A DNA stretch of 64,000 nt, from NCBI GenBank assembly GCA_025642065.1, contig JAODUP010001334.1, forward strand, positions 38,370 to 102,369, written 5' to 3'. Below, piece by piece: positions 50,382-61,998 of the stretch; position 1 is the first letter of the stretch, and every line of letters starts with the position of its first letter. The notes below the pieces were generated by a model. That model was given only the letters and a program-made list of their open reading frames with translations. It did no database searches and was not told the DNA's origin. A program made the position numbers and the translations under genes. Origin of the DNA: Paralvinella palmiformis (lineage: Eukaryota > Annelida > Polychaeta > Terebellida > Alvinellidae).

Positions 50382-52053
50382 ATGATTCGGATTAGTCACT
50401 TATCGTCTCTTAATTTCGTGGAACTAACATCGACACTGCACGTCTTTTGTCTTATCTACATCGCCATTATAACGTGCAGTCTCATCTATAATTCTGTGGC
50501 TAGGAGCACATTCAAGGATATTAATGGCAGCCTTACCTCATTTCCACACAACATTCCTAGTAATGTGACAAACATTATCATAGAACAATCCAATATTCCA
50601 ATTATTGACTATGTGTAACTATTTCCTTTTCTGAGGTCGTTTAAATTCAATGATAACGCGTTGACCGAGTTTCCTGATATAATTAATGTAAGTAGCTCTC
50701 TAAGGATTTTTCAATTGATGAATAACGACATATGTGAGATACAATTCATCCCACAACTGTCACGTCTTGACATTCTGGATCTTAGCGGAAATTCCTTAAC
50801 CGAAATTCCGAATTTGTTCAATGTCAGTTCAAGGTTATCCAAACTAATTCTTTCGAAAAATAACATCAGCGAGGTAGGAATCTTGCCTGTAATGACGAAC
50901 CTGCAAGTAATTAATCTGGATTGTCATTCGTTGTTTGAATTTCCTGATCTCACAGATATGTTATCATCTTTGCTGAACTTGTTTACTGAAGAAAATCCAT
51001 ACACTAAAATAAAAATGTCTGTAATTTTAAAAAGCTAAGATGTTTCACCATCGGAGGAAGCAGACTACATGAATTTCCTGATCTAAGTGATGTTAGTTCC
51101 AGTCTGGAAGAGTTTCGAATACCGCGCAGTAACATGATCTCACTGGATTATATACGAGAAAATGTTGAAATTAAATCTCCTCGTGAGTAGTCGACTTTGG
51201 GAATTTCCAGATCTGACAAATTTCACTTCTACTTTGATATATTTATTTGTGAAATAATGAAATAAAATATATCGAAAGTATACCAACATTTACCGTACTA
51301 CAACGAATATATCTAAATTCGAATAAGTTTACCGAATTTCCAGATTTCTTGAACGTTTCGTTAACATTACGTAGTCTGGAAATGTCGAAAAACTAAATCA
51401 CTTATATTCCCGAAGAAAGGCTGATCTCAATGATCTCACTGATCTACCTGGATATGAGAAAGAATCCAATACACTCCTTGCCTTATTCCTGTTATATAGA
51501 CAACACACTGACTGTAAAATTATTGAGTAAAACTTTTGATTGTGATTGGAGAATGGCTTACGTCAAGATGTTGCAGAAGATGGATAAGATTGTATTTCAT
51601 CAAAAACCTCCGAGGTGTCGTAGGCCTTCCTACTTGGTCGGAATTCACTGGGATGAAATTTCCCTATTTGACTTGTTGAATGTAACAGGTTAGTACAAAA
51701 TCTAGTATTCTAGACAAAAATAGTATAAGATCTTAACTGTCTCAATTATTACATATTGGTTTATACATTGTATCTGACTGTGTTTTTATTGCTTACTTTA
51801 ACCAGCTTAATATTCAAACAGATATACAATGGATGATATTATAACCATCAGATTCAAGCAGATAGATTCAGTAACATGGAATTGTCCATTTGGGATTGAG
51901 GACATACTCTATAACATAAGTGATGTACTCTGTGGTAAACGGAAGAACTGTCTCATGTAATCAGCTAACCAAAGACGATGCGTTCTAATTAATCATAAAC
52001 TAGGTTTGTCAGAAACATTTAATAATTATGATATATGGTATGTTCAATATTGA
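50382..52053 (+). pseudogene. LRR-PAN paralogue, multiply disabled
   Basis: It starts ATG 50382 with a signal-like segment (HVFCLIYIAIITCSLIY). It then shows the family layout: LTSFPHNIPSNVTNIII, repeated EFPD-x-x-NVS blocks, an LRR cap (NPIHSLPYSC, FDCDWRMAYVKML, PRCRRP), a phase-1 donor at 51689 (GTTAGT), a short intron, and a PAN-like exon from 51822 (WNCPFGIEDILYNIS, NQRRCVLINHKLG, WYVQY then TGA). Disabling changes include an in-frame TAA at 50616-50618, frame changes near 51020 and 51165, further stops near 51255 and 51394, a one-base loss at the start of exon 2 and a TAA after NCLM. It is a clear paralogue of the 29.9-32.1 kb gene on the opposite strand. Confidence 0.8.
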
Positions 52054-52635
52054 ATTATTTAACTCGATTGCTGTTTTAGATATTTTGTTACTCATTATTT
52101 AGATTCATTTAGTGAACAGATAGAAAATGTTTTAATTTAGTTCGAAAGTAATATATTTACGCTCATCTTAGGCACCGAATAAGGAAAATTATGATTATAA
52201 GTCTACTTCTGTGATTACAAATAATTCAAAATTTATATACTGTAAAAAGGGGGGTGGAGCTAAATTAGTTTTGACAGCATCGTCCACAAACAATTTACAC
52301 AAATTACTTTCGTCATGTAAGTTTAATTATTCTTATTAACTCACATTACGAATTGTATTGTTTTATTTATTTATTATTTATCTGTAGACTTATTTTTTCT
52401 CTCTGTTTTAACCAAGTTAATGTTTTATTTATATAAGTGATGCTATTTTGTTCTGCAGTAGAAATTAATTTAAGAATCAGTATAACTTTCTTTTCTTGAA
52501 TCAATATACATTCTAATCGGTTTACGCACACCTGACATGCTACAAATTGGCATGATGCACAAACAGTACTATATAATGGAAGCATAGTGATAGTTGTTCC
52601 TGCTGAATAATCATGGAATATTATCTATGCTTACT
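52054..52635. other. non-coding stretch
   Basis: No gene or element recognised between the pseudogene and the inverted-repeat element. Confidence 0.5.
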
Positions 52636-53226
52636 AGTCCGTGGGCCCTAAAGCAATTCAAGGAACCTCTCTCCCATTGGATGATTTGATGGGGTTAAAT
52701 CGTAGAGCAACTTTGAATAAAGGTCTTTATTTTAAAATATGTCCATTTTTATGTTAAATGCCACATAATGGAATGAATTATTATGTAGTTACAACTGACT
52801 ATAATACGAAATCTGGCAATATTGGCAGCCATTCTGAATTTCAAGATGGCCGAAATATATAAAATAATATTAGACTAAATCACATTTATCATAATGAAGG
52901 CTTAAAGCCCATGCGCAATTATCTACTTATGCAGAAAGTCCAAATATGGCCGAAAATGTGATTTTTGCTGGTTTGAATGGCAGCGATTTTGAATTCCGAG
53001 TTAACCAAGAGCCTTAGCGATTTTCGGGTGTCATCAATGGATTCTTCATCTTCAAAAACATGGGTATAGACACCAAGACATGGGCTCTATTTATCCTAGA
53101 GGCGGAGTTCTAGGCGAAAACGTAATTTCGAAAGTGACATTCCACAGGTAGTTCATCCCAATTTGATGGTGGTGGCAGCCGTTTTTAGAGGTGTGGTGCA
53201 CGGGAGGCCGATCGACCCCACGGACT
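52636..53226. mobile_element. non-autonomous DNA transposon with 10-base terminal inverted repeats
   Basis: The left end AGTCCGTGGG is exactly complementary to the right end CCCACGGACT, 591 bases apart. The interior has no ORF but contains repeated GGCAGC...TTTTGAATT and AAGATGGCCGAAA / ATATGGCCGAAA motifs, a composition often seen in such elements. A target-site duplication is not clear, so the superfamily is not assigned. Confidence 0.6.
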
Positions 53227-53436
53227 CTAATAATATGGTGTGTTTTCAAATCAAAGGAAGGCTTCAATTATAGTGTTGTATTTGTTGATTCATATTGATA
53301 TCTCGAGATGGCTTATATATGTTAATTAAACAAATACAAAATCCAGTTCGAATAGAATAATTCGTGATTATATCTGTACATTTCATAAGAGAAATGTAAA
53401 CAGACATCGCACACGCCCAAGATTGAAAGAAACGGG

Positions 53437-53600
53437 TGAGAAATACGAGAGAGAAAGGGTGGGTAGAGAGAGAGATATATATATAGAGAGAGGGGGGAGC
53501 TATCATCTGAGAAAGTCAGAGAGAAACATAGAGAAATATAGACAAACACACACATATATACAACACATAAATAGAGAGACAGAGAGAGAACCTGTAGATG
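53437..53600. repeat. (GA)n-rich low-complexity tract
   Basis: GAGAGA blocks mixed with TATATA and ACACAC. ORFs on both strands here are compositional. Confidence 0.9.
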
Positions 53601-53935
53601 GATCATCAGAAATAGAGCCAATGTTGTTTGATATGTTTGATATATCTCTATTGATCTGTTTTTACATTTTCTTTGTCTATTCAAATGTATATATTTTAGA
53701 AAACATGAATTTGATCACCTAAAATATTTTGGCGGCTAAAAGTGTTTCTTTAAATTTATCCATTAATCACTATTTTTAGTTTCTAGTATTTATATATCAT
53801 CTCAATTTGGATAAAGGACACAAGTAACGAAAAATGTGTTGTCTACGAACGTACCAATGTAAATTTTGGCCACAATACTTTATATACACAGTTAGACAAG
53901 TACGATATATCCTGCAACCGTAAACATAATTTTAG

Positions 53936-54030
53936 GTTAATGATAATGATAACGATGACGACGCCGATGATGATGCTGGTGATGATGATGATACTTATGA
54001 TGATGATCACGACGATTATGATGATATGTA
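53936..54030. repeat. (GAT)n-rich tract
   Basis: Imperfect GATGATGAT and GACGAC repeats. Confidence 0.85.
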
Positions 54031-54099
54031 GTAACTTAAGTGGTACAATAGTAAAACTTGAAGATATATGTTTAACATTGCACAATATATTTTAAGCAC

Positions 54100-54275
<176 letters not shown>

Positions 54276-54399
54276 ACCTGAGTTCGAATCTCGGCGTGGG
54301 CAAATCTGAAAGGTGTTTCATCTTTGACTTCGCTTCATTACCTTTGAAGGTGCACGGCCCATTCAGTTTCCCATATGAGCAAAAGCCTAACAATCGCCA

Positions 54400-54402
<3 letters not shown>
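54276..54402 (+). mobile_element. tRNA-derived SINE fragment (B box onward)
   Basis: CTGAGTTCGAATCTCGGCGT holds a perfect B box, followed by AGGTGTTTCATCTTTGACTT, CATTACCTTT and GCACGGCC. It aligns with the minus-strand copy at 1105-1225. The A-box half is replaced by a TA array, and another TA array (54402-54492) follows. Confidence 0.55.
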
Positions 54403-54472
<70 letters not shown>

Positions 54473-54825
54473 CATATATATATATATATATAATAATTAA
54501 TTTATAGAATTGTTTTAAAGAACAGCTAATCATACTTTTAAACTTTCTTGAATATTCTAATCATTTAAGAACCAATCTACTCAAACTTTGCTGATTACCT
54601 TTCACCTTTAAGTAAAGTCAAAAGCATAAGTACAGTTCCTATATTTGTTGTTAAGGAAGGATATTGTATCGCAAAGTAACACCATAATCCACATTGAAAC
54701 AGTGTTAATGAACTGGACATGCGCTAAGATTGGTTTATACACATATTTATCTTATATATTGCCTCTACCATTCCAAGAGATAAGTATGCTGATTTATTAG
54801 AGATGTTAGAGGACATATGCTTCAT

Positions 54826-55156
54826 ATCTAATACTACTACTAATAATAATAATTAATAATTATATTATTATCATTATTGTTATTATTTTTGTTAGTAGTA
54901 GTTGTAGTAGCAGCAGCAGTAGTAGTAGTAGTAGTAGTAGTAGAAGTAGTAGTACTAGTAGAAGTAGTAGAAGTAGTGGTGGTAGTAGTAGTAGTTTAAA
55001 TATCTTCTAAAAACACACCTATTTAATGTCGCTTTCACAGATAAATAGTCAGTAGTAGTAGTAGTAGCAAATTATTAGTAGCGGTAGTAGTAGTTGTAGT
55101 ACTTGTGTTGTTGTTTGTGTTGTCGTGGTAGCTGTTTATGTTATTATATTTATTAC

Positions 55157-55188
<32 letters not shown>

Positions 55189-55333
55189 TGGTTGATAATT
55201 TTATTATTTTAATTAGTAATAGTAGTGTTTGTGTTAGTAAAAGGATTAGTAGTACTTGTAGTAGTTGTAATTGTAGTATCAGTAGTATTTGTAGTAGCAA
55301 GTAGTATGTAGTAGTAGTAGTAGTAGTAGTAGA

Positions 55334-55364
<31 letters not shown>

Positions 55365-55485
55365 TTTATTTTTATTATCATTAATAGTAGTAGTAGTAGT
55401 AATAGTAGTAGTAGTAGTAGTATAGTAGTAGTTGTGATAATAATAATAATGATGATAATAATGATAATAATTATAATAATAAGAA
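54826..55485. repeat. trinucleotide repeat cluster (AGT/GTA and ATT/AAT)
   Basis: Alternating GTAGTA and ATTATT arrays over about 650 bases, interrupted by a 44-base LINE shard at 55004-55047. Confidence 0.95.
55004..55047 (+). mobile_element. 44-base LINE ORF shard inside a trinucleotide array
   Basis: CTTCTAAAAACACACCTATT and the following 24 bases are identical to 27241-27284, the last codons of the 24.7-27.4 kb LINE, including its stop region. GTA repeats flank it on both sides. Confidence 0.85.
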
Positions 55486-55592
55486 TGATTACACTAAATG
55501 ACGTTTTAGAATTTGATGTGTTTTTAAAAGTCTACTACACTCTGTCTATTAATTAGCGATTAATGAATTTAGGTATCCAGACAATTAATGAA

Positions 55593-55759
55593 GCCTTTAA
55601 ATATCACCAGATATATAAATTCTCTAGTATGAGATTTGCGCTGCTCATCGATTATTCCATAAATCTTCACTGCGTAGAACAGCGCCTTTAAATATCACCA
55701 GATAAATAAATTCTCTAGTATGAGATTTGCGCTGCTCATCGATTATTCCATAAATCTTC
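55593..55759. repeat. 76-base tandem duplication
   Basis: 55593-55668 and 55684-55759 are 91 bases apart and differ at one position in GATATATAAAT / GATAAATAAAT. The single difference implies a recent event. Confidence 0.9.
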
Positions 55760-55889
55760 CTTGGATCCTAGACTTCTGTCACACCAAATAGATCCGAATT
55801 TATCAAACCTTTATTTACTATGAATATGATATTATGTTCAATTCACACAAAAATACTGATACTTTATAACTCCAATTATTAATATATTG

Positions 55890-56690
55890 AAATGCCACAA
55901 TTACATCTAAATGGAGAAACACTACAGGTTCAGAAATACGCTTGTCACCTTGGTCATCCTATTGGCAATGAAAATGTAAACAAAATCGCTTGTAATAATG
56001 CTTTACGTGATATTGTGTGGATAACTAATTATGTTATGACTAAATGTGGGTCTTATACAGCTGATATTCGTTCATTTATGTTCCGCACATATTAAATTAT
56101 GGCGTTTGAGTTCAGTTGATATAAATGGACTATATGCTACTTGGAAAAAATGTTTTAGAAAAATATGGAATGCGTCACCTAGAACACATTGCAGACCTTT
56201 GAGACATCTTGTCGAAAGCAATGGTGTCCAATATGATCTGAGGTCTAGAACCGTATCTTTTATGATTCCATCAGTAAAAGGAATAATGAGTGTACTCGTT
56301 TTTGTTCATTATTATGTAAATGATCAAGGTCTGCAGTTGCAGAAAATATAAGGATGTTATTGTCAAACTTTTTGTGAAATTGAAACTCCAATGTTGCAAA
56401 AATATTTTCATTGTAGTAAAATGTGTAAAAACAAAGGTGATATATTAAAAGAATTATGTCTCATCAGGGATAAATGGCTTTTTATTGATTTCGATGTTAG
56501 ATAAATCCAGTTATTGATTGACTTGATCTCTACTGCCTAAACCATGTCTAGATCGATGAATGATTATTCTGTTCTGTTTCTCTCTTTTTCTGTATTTCTA
56601 CTTAACTATTACTACAGAAAATAATTGTACAACATTGTATATACTATGTTGTTACGAAATAAATTATATATATAATATTAATACTAGCAG
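55890..56690 (+). pseudogene. LINE C-terminus and 3' end
   Basis: The frame reads LHLNGETLQVQKYACHLGHP and NNALRDIVWITNYVMTKCGS, then after a frame change near 56095 KLWRLSSVDINGLYATWKKC, IWNASPRTHCRPLRHLVESN, VKGIMSVLVFVH and finally EIETPMLQKYFHCSK, with a stop near 56504. This is the region after the reverse transcriptase in a LINE family different from the others here (the NGE-x-x-x-V-x-x-x-x-HLGH block). The 3' part ends in GTTACGAAATAAATTATATA. The element is 5'-truncated. Confidence 0.65.
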
Positions 56691-58229
56691 TATTTGTTGT
56701 TGTTCGTATTGTTGTTGGTGGTAGTTTATTATTGGTGTTGTTATTGGTTTTATTGTTGTTGTTCCGGGAAGTGACATAGCGTGAGTTGTCTTTTAACAGG
56801 CGCTCGAATAAGAGGAAATTGAAGAGGATTTTTAACTCATTGAAAAAGCTGCTATTAGAAACAAACTTTAAATGTCAGAAATACAACTTAATGGTTAGAG
56901 TGACATGTTGTCAATAAAATGGAAAAAAACAGATTACAGTATTAGCATTATATGGGGATTACGGTAATAACATAATCTCCAGATTATGGTATTAGCAGTA
57001 CAAACTTTTCTCATCTCTATAGACCTTTGGCTGCAAGAATGTACAAACTTCTATGATCCAGAATAGGACGAAGCTTATCAAAGTGTGTTTTTTAGATCGA
57101 ATAAACCAGGTTAAGTGGAGTTTTTAATATAACTGTTAGACTAATATAAATCCCATGTGCTACATCAGATCTAATGGATTGGAAAGAAGACTATCCGTCA
57201 TTAATTTAGACATATTGAGTTATATTTCTGAAATACTAAAACTGATCCCATACACGAATATAGTTGATAACAGCTGCAAAATACAGGTTAACATTAAATA
57301 GGATGTTTGTAGTTATATGGTTGATTGCTAAAAGTATTTTTACCTTTTACATTTCTGTCTATTCGTGGAGATATCGTCTTGCATCATACCTGAATTATCA
57401 ATGCTAAAAGGTAGATATTAGCAACATATATACGCTCTCATTTTCTAGATCAAAGATGTATAAATTAACTTTAATCGTTATTCATTTAGTATAATTAGAA
57501 TATGCAATCTGTTGATATATAAAATTAGCCACTCAAGATAAATTTGTCAATGCAGACAATCTTAAATGCAAATTGATAACACATTTCAAACAACGGTCAG
57601 ATTATTTCATCAAGTATAAATCACCGAAATTAAGTCATTATTAAAAACTGCTTATCGATACTTCCTTATATCTAAATATCATAATTAGCATATTTAATAA
57701 ATACACTGAATATAAACCATAATAAGTTTTACCGTTCTTTTTAAGTACGTAGAGAGTTAATATTTCGATAGTCGTTGTTTAAACCAGTTCATAATTACAC
57801 ACATCAGGATTTAAGTAAATTATACAAATGGTAAACAGCCTTTTCTTAAAATATATTTTATATTAATATTCAAATCGACGACCGTCTTTGCATTTTATTA
57901 TTATTATTAATGGTAATGCATTTTTATATGATCATCAGATCCCAATCAGCTACCAAATCACATTAAACTTTTATTAATTAAAGAAATATTTGTGATGTTC
58001 TTTATTTTTAAATAGACTTTATATAATATATTAACCTGCGCATTAGTGTATAAAAAGTGTTTGTGCAATATGAATTCAGACAATTTTTAATATATTTTAA
58101 ATGCAAAATGCCTTAGAGGAATTATATATGAATAGGACGCAATTCATAACAGTATTATTATTAGTAGTATTAGTACTAGTAGTAATCGTAGTAGTAATTG
58201 TTTTTAAATAATTTTATTATTAATCATAC
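56691..58229. other. non-coding stretch
   Basis: TTGTTG-rich at its start, otherwise AT-rich. No gene or element recognised. Confidence 0.45.
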
Positions 58230-59025
58230 ATATATAGTTATTGACGTTTGCATCTCGGTTAGAAATAAGGACATTATTCTTTTGAATTTGCCACTTCGCT
58301 GGTTTAGACTCGTACAAACTCATTTGTTTGAGGTAAGCTCTTTTTAAATTATGATAACAAGAAGTTATTGTTGATATATTTGTGGAATAAAAATATATTT
58401 ATATAAAATAATTTAGTATATCCCTCACCTTATTATCTTATGTGATAATAAGGTGTAAAAAGGTTATATTAAGTGTATTACCATACAGTCATATATAATT
58501 AGTTATACAGTGTGATTATGGGTATAATAATGACGTCTCTTTAACCAATTTAGGGAGTGGTATTAGAATAAATTACCTTACCTTTCAATTCATAATAAAT
58601 AGCTGTCAAGTTGTTAATGCTTTACTTTATATTTCCAATGTAAATTGTTGACGAAATATCCTCCATTTCCTCTGTCTTACATTGAAATATCACATTTATA
58701 TTGTTATTAATAAATGCCAAACAGTGATTAGCCTACCAAGTGTCTAATATTGGATGGTCATAACAATAAGGTTGGATATATAATAATTAGTATTACGTGA
58801 TTTATAATGTGAAATACCAACTGCTGTTAAAGTCTAGAATGTATGCTTAATAGCTGAAAAATGTTTAAATCACCAGCTCTATACATCGACGAATCTTTCA
58901 ATACTCATAATGGGTTAGTTTAAAATATACGGTTATTCATCACAAATAAATTAATATGAATGGACATATCACATCATAATGCTTACCGGGCTACTAGCAT
59001 CTTAGGAATATATATGTCCGTAATG
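58230..59025. repeat. duplicated intergenic DNA, copy B, left part
   Basis: Counterpart of 34.96-36.26 kb. It continues into unbroken non-coding DNA at the point where copy A carries the LINE. Confidence 0.65.
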
Positions 59026-60610
59026 AAACACAATAAACAATTATTTCAATGCTCAGTGTCATTAATTTACCTCATTTGGACTGCTATATCTCCATATCAT
59101 CTTCCACCACACCATTCAACGATGGTTTTCAATGATACCCCACAATGATACATCTAATGCCAATGAACATTTATCTTTCTTTGAACAGATTTAATATTTA
59201 TTTTCAATAATATATTTTAAGTCATTAGAGTGATATGCCATTGATTTGTATATAATACGTAAGTAAAATCTTACATGCGCTGTCTAAGTTAACATTATCA
59301 GGCATGTTATGATTATGTTTTAAAGATATTACATAATTTGGTGAAATGAAGAGATTACATTTTATTTATTATCAAACAATTTTAGATCTTTTTCCATCCT
59401 TAACCGAAAATCAGTAATGTAATATTCCAGATCCTCTAACGCAAAGTCGAAATCTTATTATGTGTCATGATTCAGTGGTATTTACATATGTGATATTTAA
59501 CGGAATCATTATTTTCAATGATCCGCAGAGAATGTGTATACATTGTTAAAACGAAAGTACCAAAAATATTAACCTGTTATTCATCGTATAGTAATATTAA
59601 TAAACACGTTTTGTGGGTAATCTTCAAAATTTACTTGAAACTACTATTCAGTAGCTAATCAACCAAACATATCTTGATCAAAATTGAATATATTCAAATG
59701 CAATAGACAGATCCAGAAGAACGAGTACTACTATCTAACCTTGATGAATTGACATACAAATATTTTGTTGTACCCGAACTAATCCATGTTAGTTGTTGTA
59801 ACAGTTTTTATATCCAGGCTGTTATGTATCATTAAGATTTATTAGTAGTTTTGAAAACTAATGTTTACTGAATTGTAGGAAAAGAATCATTAGCAATTAC
59901 TTATTAACCTTTTTTACAATTAGCCTTACCAAAACATGTTGATAATTTTTCACAAGTTAAGTAGACATACAGTTAGCTAGATGGAAAGTATTGGAGAACT
60001 TCTTCAGTAACTGTCTTATATCAATCTCTGTATGTAGGGCAGATTTAGTCATTATAGTTATTTAAAACTCTTTTACAACAAAGAAGCTCTCTAATAGGAT
60101 GCTGGAGGGGAAGCCCATATGTATATATAATATACGTTTACAAATTTATTAAAACAACGAGCCTTGTCATTATCTGCGTTTACTAATGTTTGAAAAGAAA
60201 TAGGTTATTTAGTAATGAAAATTCCTACCCACAACCTTGAGGAAATTTGCAGCAGCCATCGAAACGCCCATTTGGATATAATAATTAGGAAATATTTCCT
60301 TCCTAGAAAAATTCCTTTGATTTTCCTTGCATGTTTTGTTTTTCTTCTAATTTCTGTAATAATCTTATTTTCAGTCAAGATTATTTCTAAGTTGACTTTT
60401 ACTAACCTAAAAAAGTTAACATAATGAAAATACAGACGAATTCTCTCTACATATAAATCGACAAATCAGACAATGCTAGCTGGAAAAACATTTTCTTGTT
60501 CAAAATTGATTGTGAATATCATTAACTTTATCAAAAATAAAACAGGTTCCTCTCATTATATTAGAATGCCTTTCAGGGACCAAATGTAATAAAGAAACTT
60601 TAATCTATAA
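59026..60610. other. non-coding stretch
   Basis: No gene recognised. The ORF at 60215-60424 has a hydrophobic segment but no domain or context. Confidence 0.45.
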
Positions 60611-60625
60611 TTGTGTTATATGCGT

Positions 60626-60723
60626 TCCCCTCCCCTCTCCCTCGTTCTCACTCTCACTCACTCTCCCCCTCTCTCTCTCCCTCCCTCTCCCTCTTTCTCT
60701 CTCTCTCCCTCCTCTCTCCATCC

Positions 60724-60776
<53 letters not shown>
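60626..60776. repeat. (CT)n-(TA)n composite microsatellite
   Basis: Pyrimidine tract followed by TA array, at the position homologous to the composite array at 39.83-39.92 kb. Confidence 0.95.
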
Positions 60777-60779
<3 letters not shown>

Positions 60780-61140
60780 CCTTATTCTATTACCAGGTGC
60801 TGTCTCATCCAACCAATATTTAAAGCTGACCGATAACATTTTATTCATATTACTGGTACTTATATATTAACTCTTACAAACATAATCTTTTTTTAGAAAA
60901 TATCGTATAAGTATTGCTTTATTTATATTTTCTCCACTTTTATCTACAGAAATGTATTTGTTTAGTATTTATTACTGTACCACTACTTTATTAATTGCAG
61001 TATAATAATATTTTCAATAAAATTATTTTGTTCTGGTTAATTTCAGCAATTATTGCAGTATATTTTCGAAATGTCAGAAGCAGAATGGATATAAGAAGAT
61101 GATCGTCGGATGAATATTAAATACATAACTAAATAATGTG
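60773..61140. repeat. duplicated intergenic DNA, copy B, right part
   Basis: Counterpart of 39905-40235, ending at a TG array (61136-61190). Confidence 0.7.
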
Positions 61141-61190
61141 TGTGTGTTTGTGTGTGTGTTTTTGTGTGGGTGTGTGTGTATATATGTGTG

Positions 61191-61904
61191 TTTTCGTGTA
61201 TTCAGAGATATGGAGAATAATTCCCAGATTACATTTCATCAAAGGTTTCAAAAAAGAGCAGAAATTGTTGTGTTTATCGATTAATACTAAAAGCTTTGAT
61301 TGATAAATACCTAATAGAAGAGACATCGACAACACATCAAGAAATATCTATTATTTTCACAAAGTCTAGAACTATTACTACCATCCTCAGCTTCCCAAAG
61401 GTTTTAATTTTGTTTTATTTTATCTTTCTACATATAGCAGAACGTGTTATTGAAGTACTCATGTTGTATACCAGCAAGGGAAAATCCATTGTTTAACAAA
61501 TGTGACTAAGTCTATGTTTATCGATCCTTCACATGCCGCAAAAAATTGGTCAATTCTAGAATGAAGTTCAGTTACTTGTTATACTTAGCCCTGTGAAACT
61601 CAAACAAGATCACTGTTAGTAGCAAAAACAACAACAACAACTCTCAATGTTCTCGGGATCTTTAACAAATACTTGACCTTAATCCGCAAATGTATTTCAC
61701 TTTCGGAGAATTGCGAAATAATAAGCCGACTTTGGCACTTTTATGTGAGTCCGAGCTACAGTATAAAAAACAGAGCCATCTCACTTCACCAACAATTATC
61801 TTGTCTTAAACGTTACCAATTATCTACGTTTCTGTTACAACAAAAGTCTACCTCTTTACGTATTTCTTACAAATCGACTGACAATTAACAAAACCAGTAC
61901 TTAC
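61191..61904. other. non-coding stretch
   Basis: No gene recognised between the duplicated block and the candidate exon. Confidence 0.4.
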
Positions 61905-61998
61905 GCCATCTACCTGTAAACCTTTGCCATTAAAGCCACATTCTTTATCTACTTTTAACTGTCTGGATCCATCGATATACACATAATAGCTGGCAGCG
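61905..61998 (-). CDS. candidate internal exon, unknown
   Basis: On the minus strand an AG acceptor (ATCTCTCACAAG) is followed by 94 bases open in one frame, reading SAASYYVYIDGSRQLKVDKE and CGFNGKGLQVDG, and then a perfect GTAAGT donor. Composition is less AT-rich than the flanks. No partner exon was found and the protein family is not recognised, so it may be chance or part of a gene whose other exons lie outside. Confidence 0.25.

Noticed and set aside
53322..53722. Overlapping ORFs of 120 and 99 codons on opposite strands
   Set aside because: Both derive from the (GA)n tract and lack any domain.
60215..60424. 69-codon ORF with a hydrophobic C-terminal half
   Set aside because: AT-rich composition readily yields Phe/Ile/Leu runs; no homologue or gene context.
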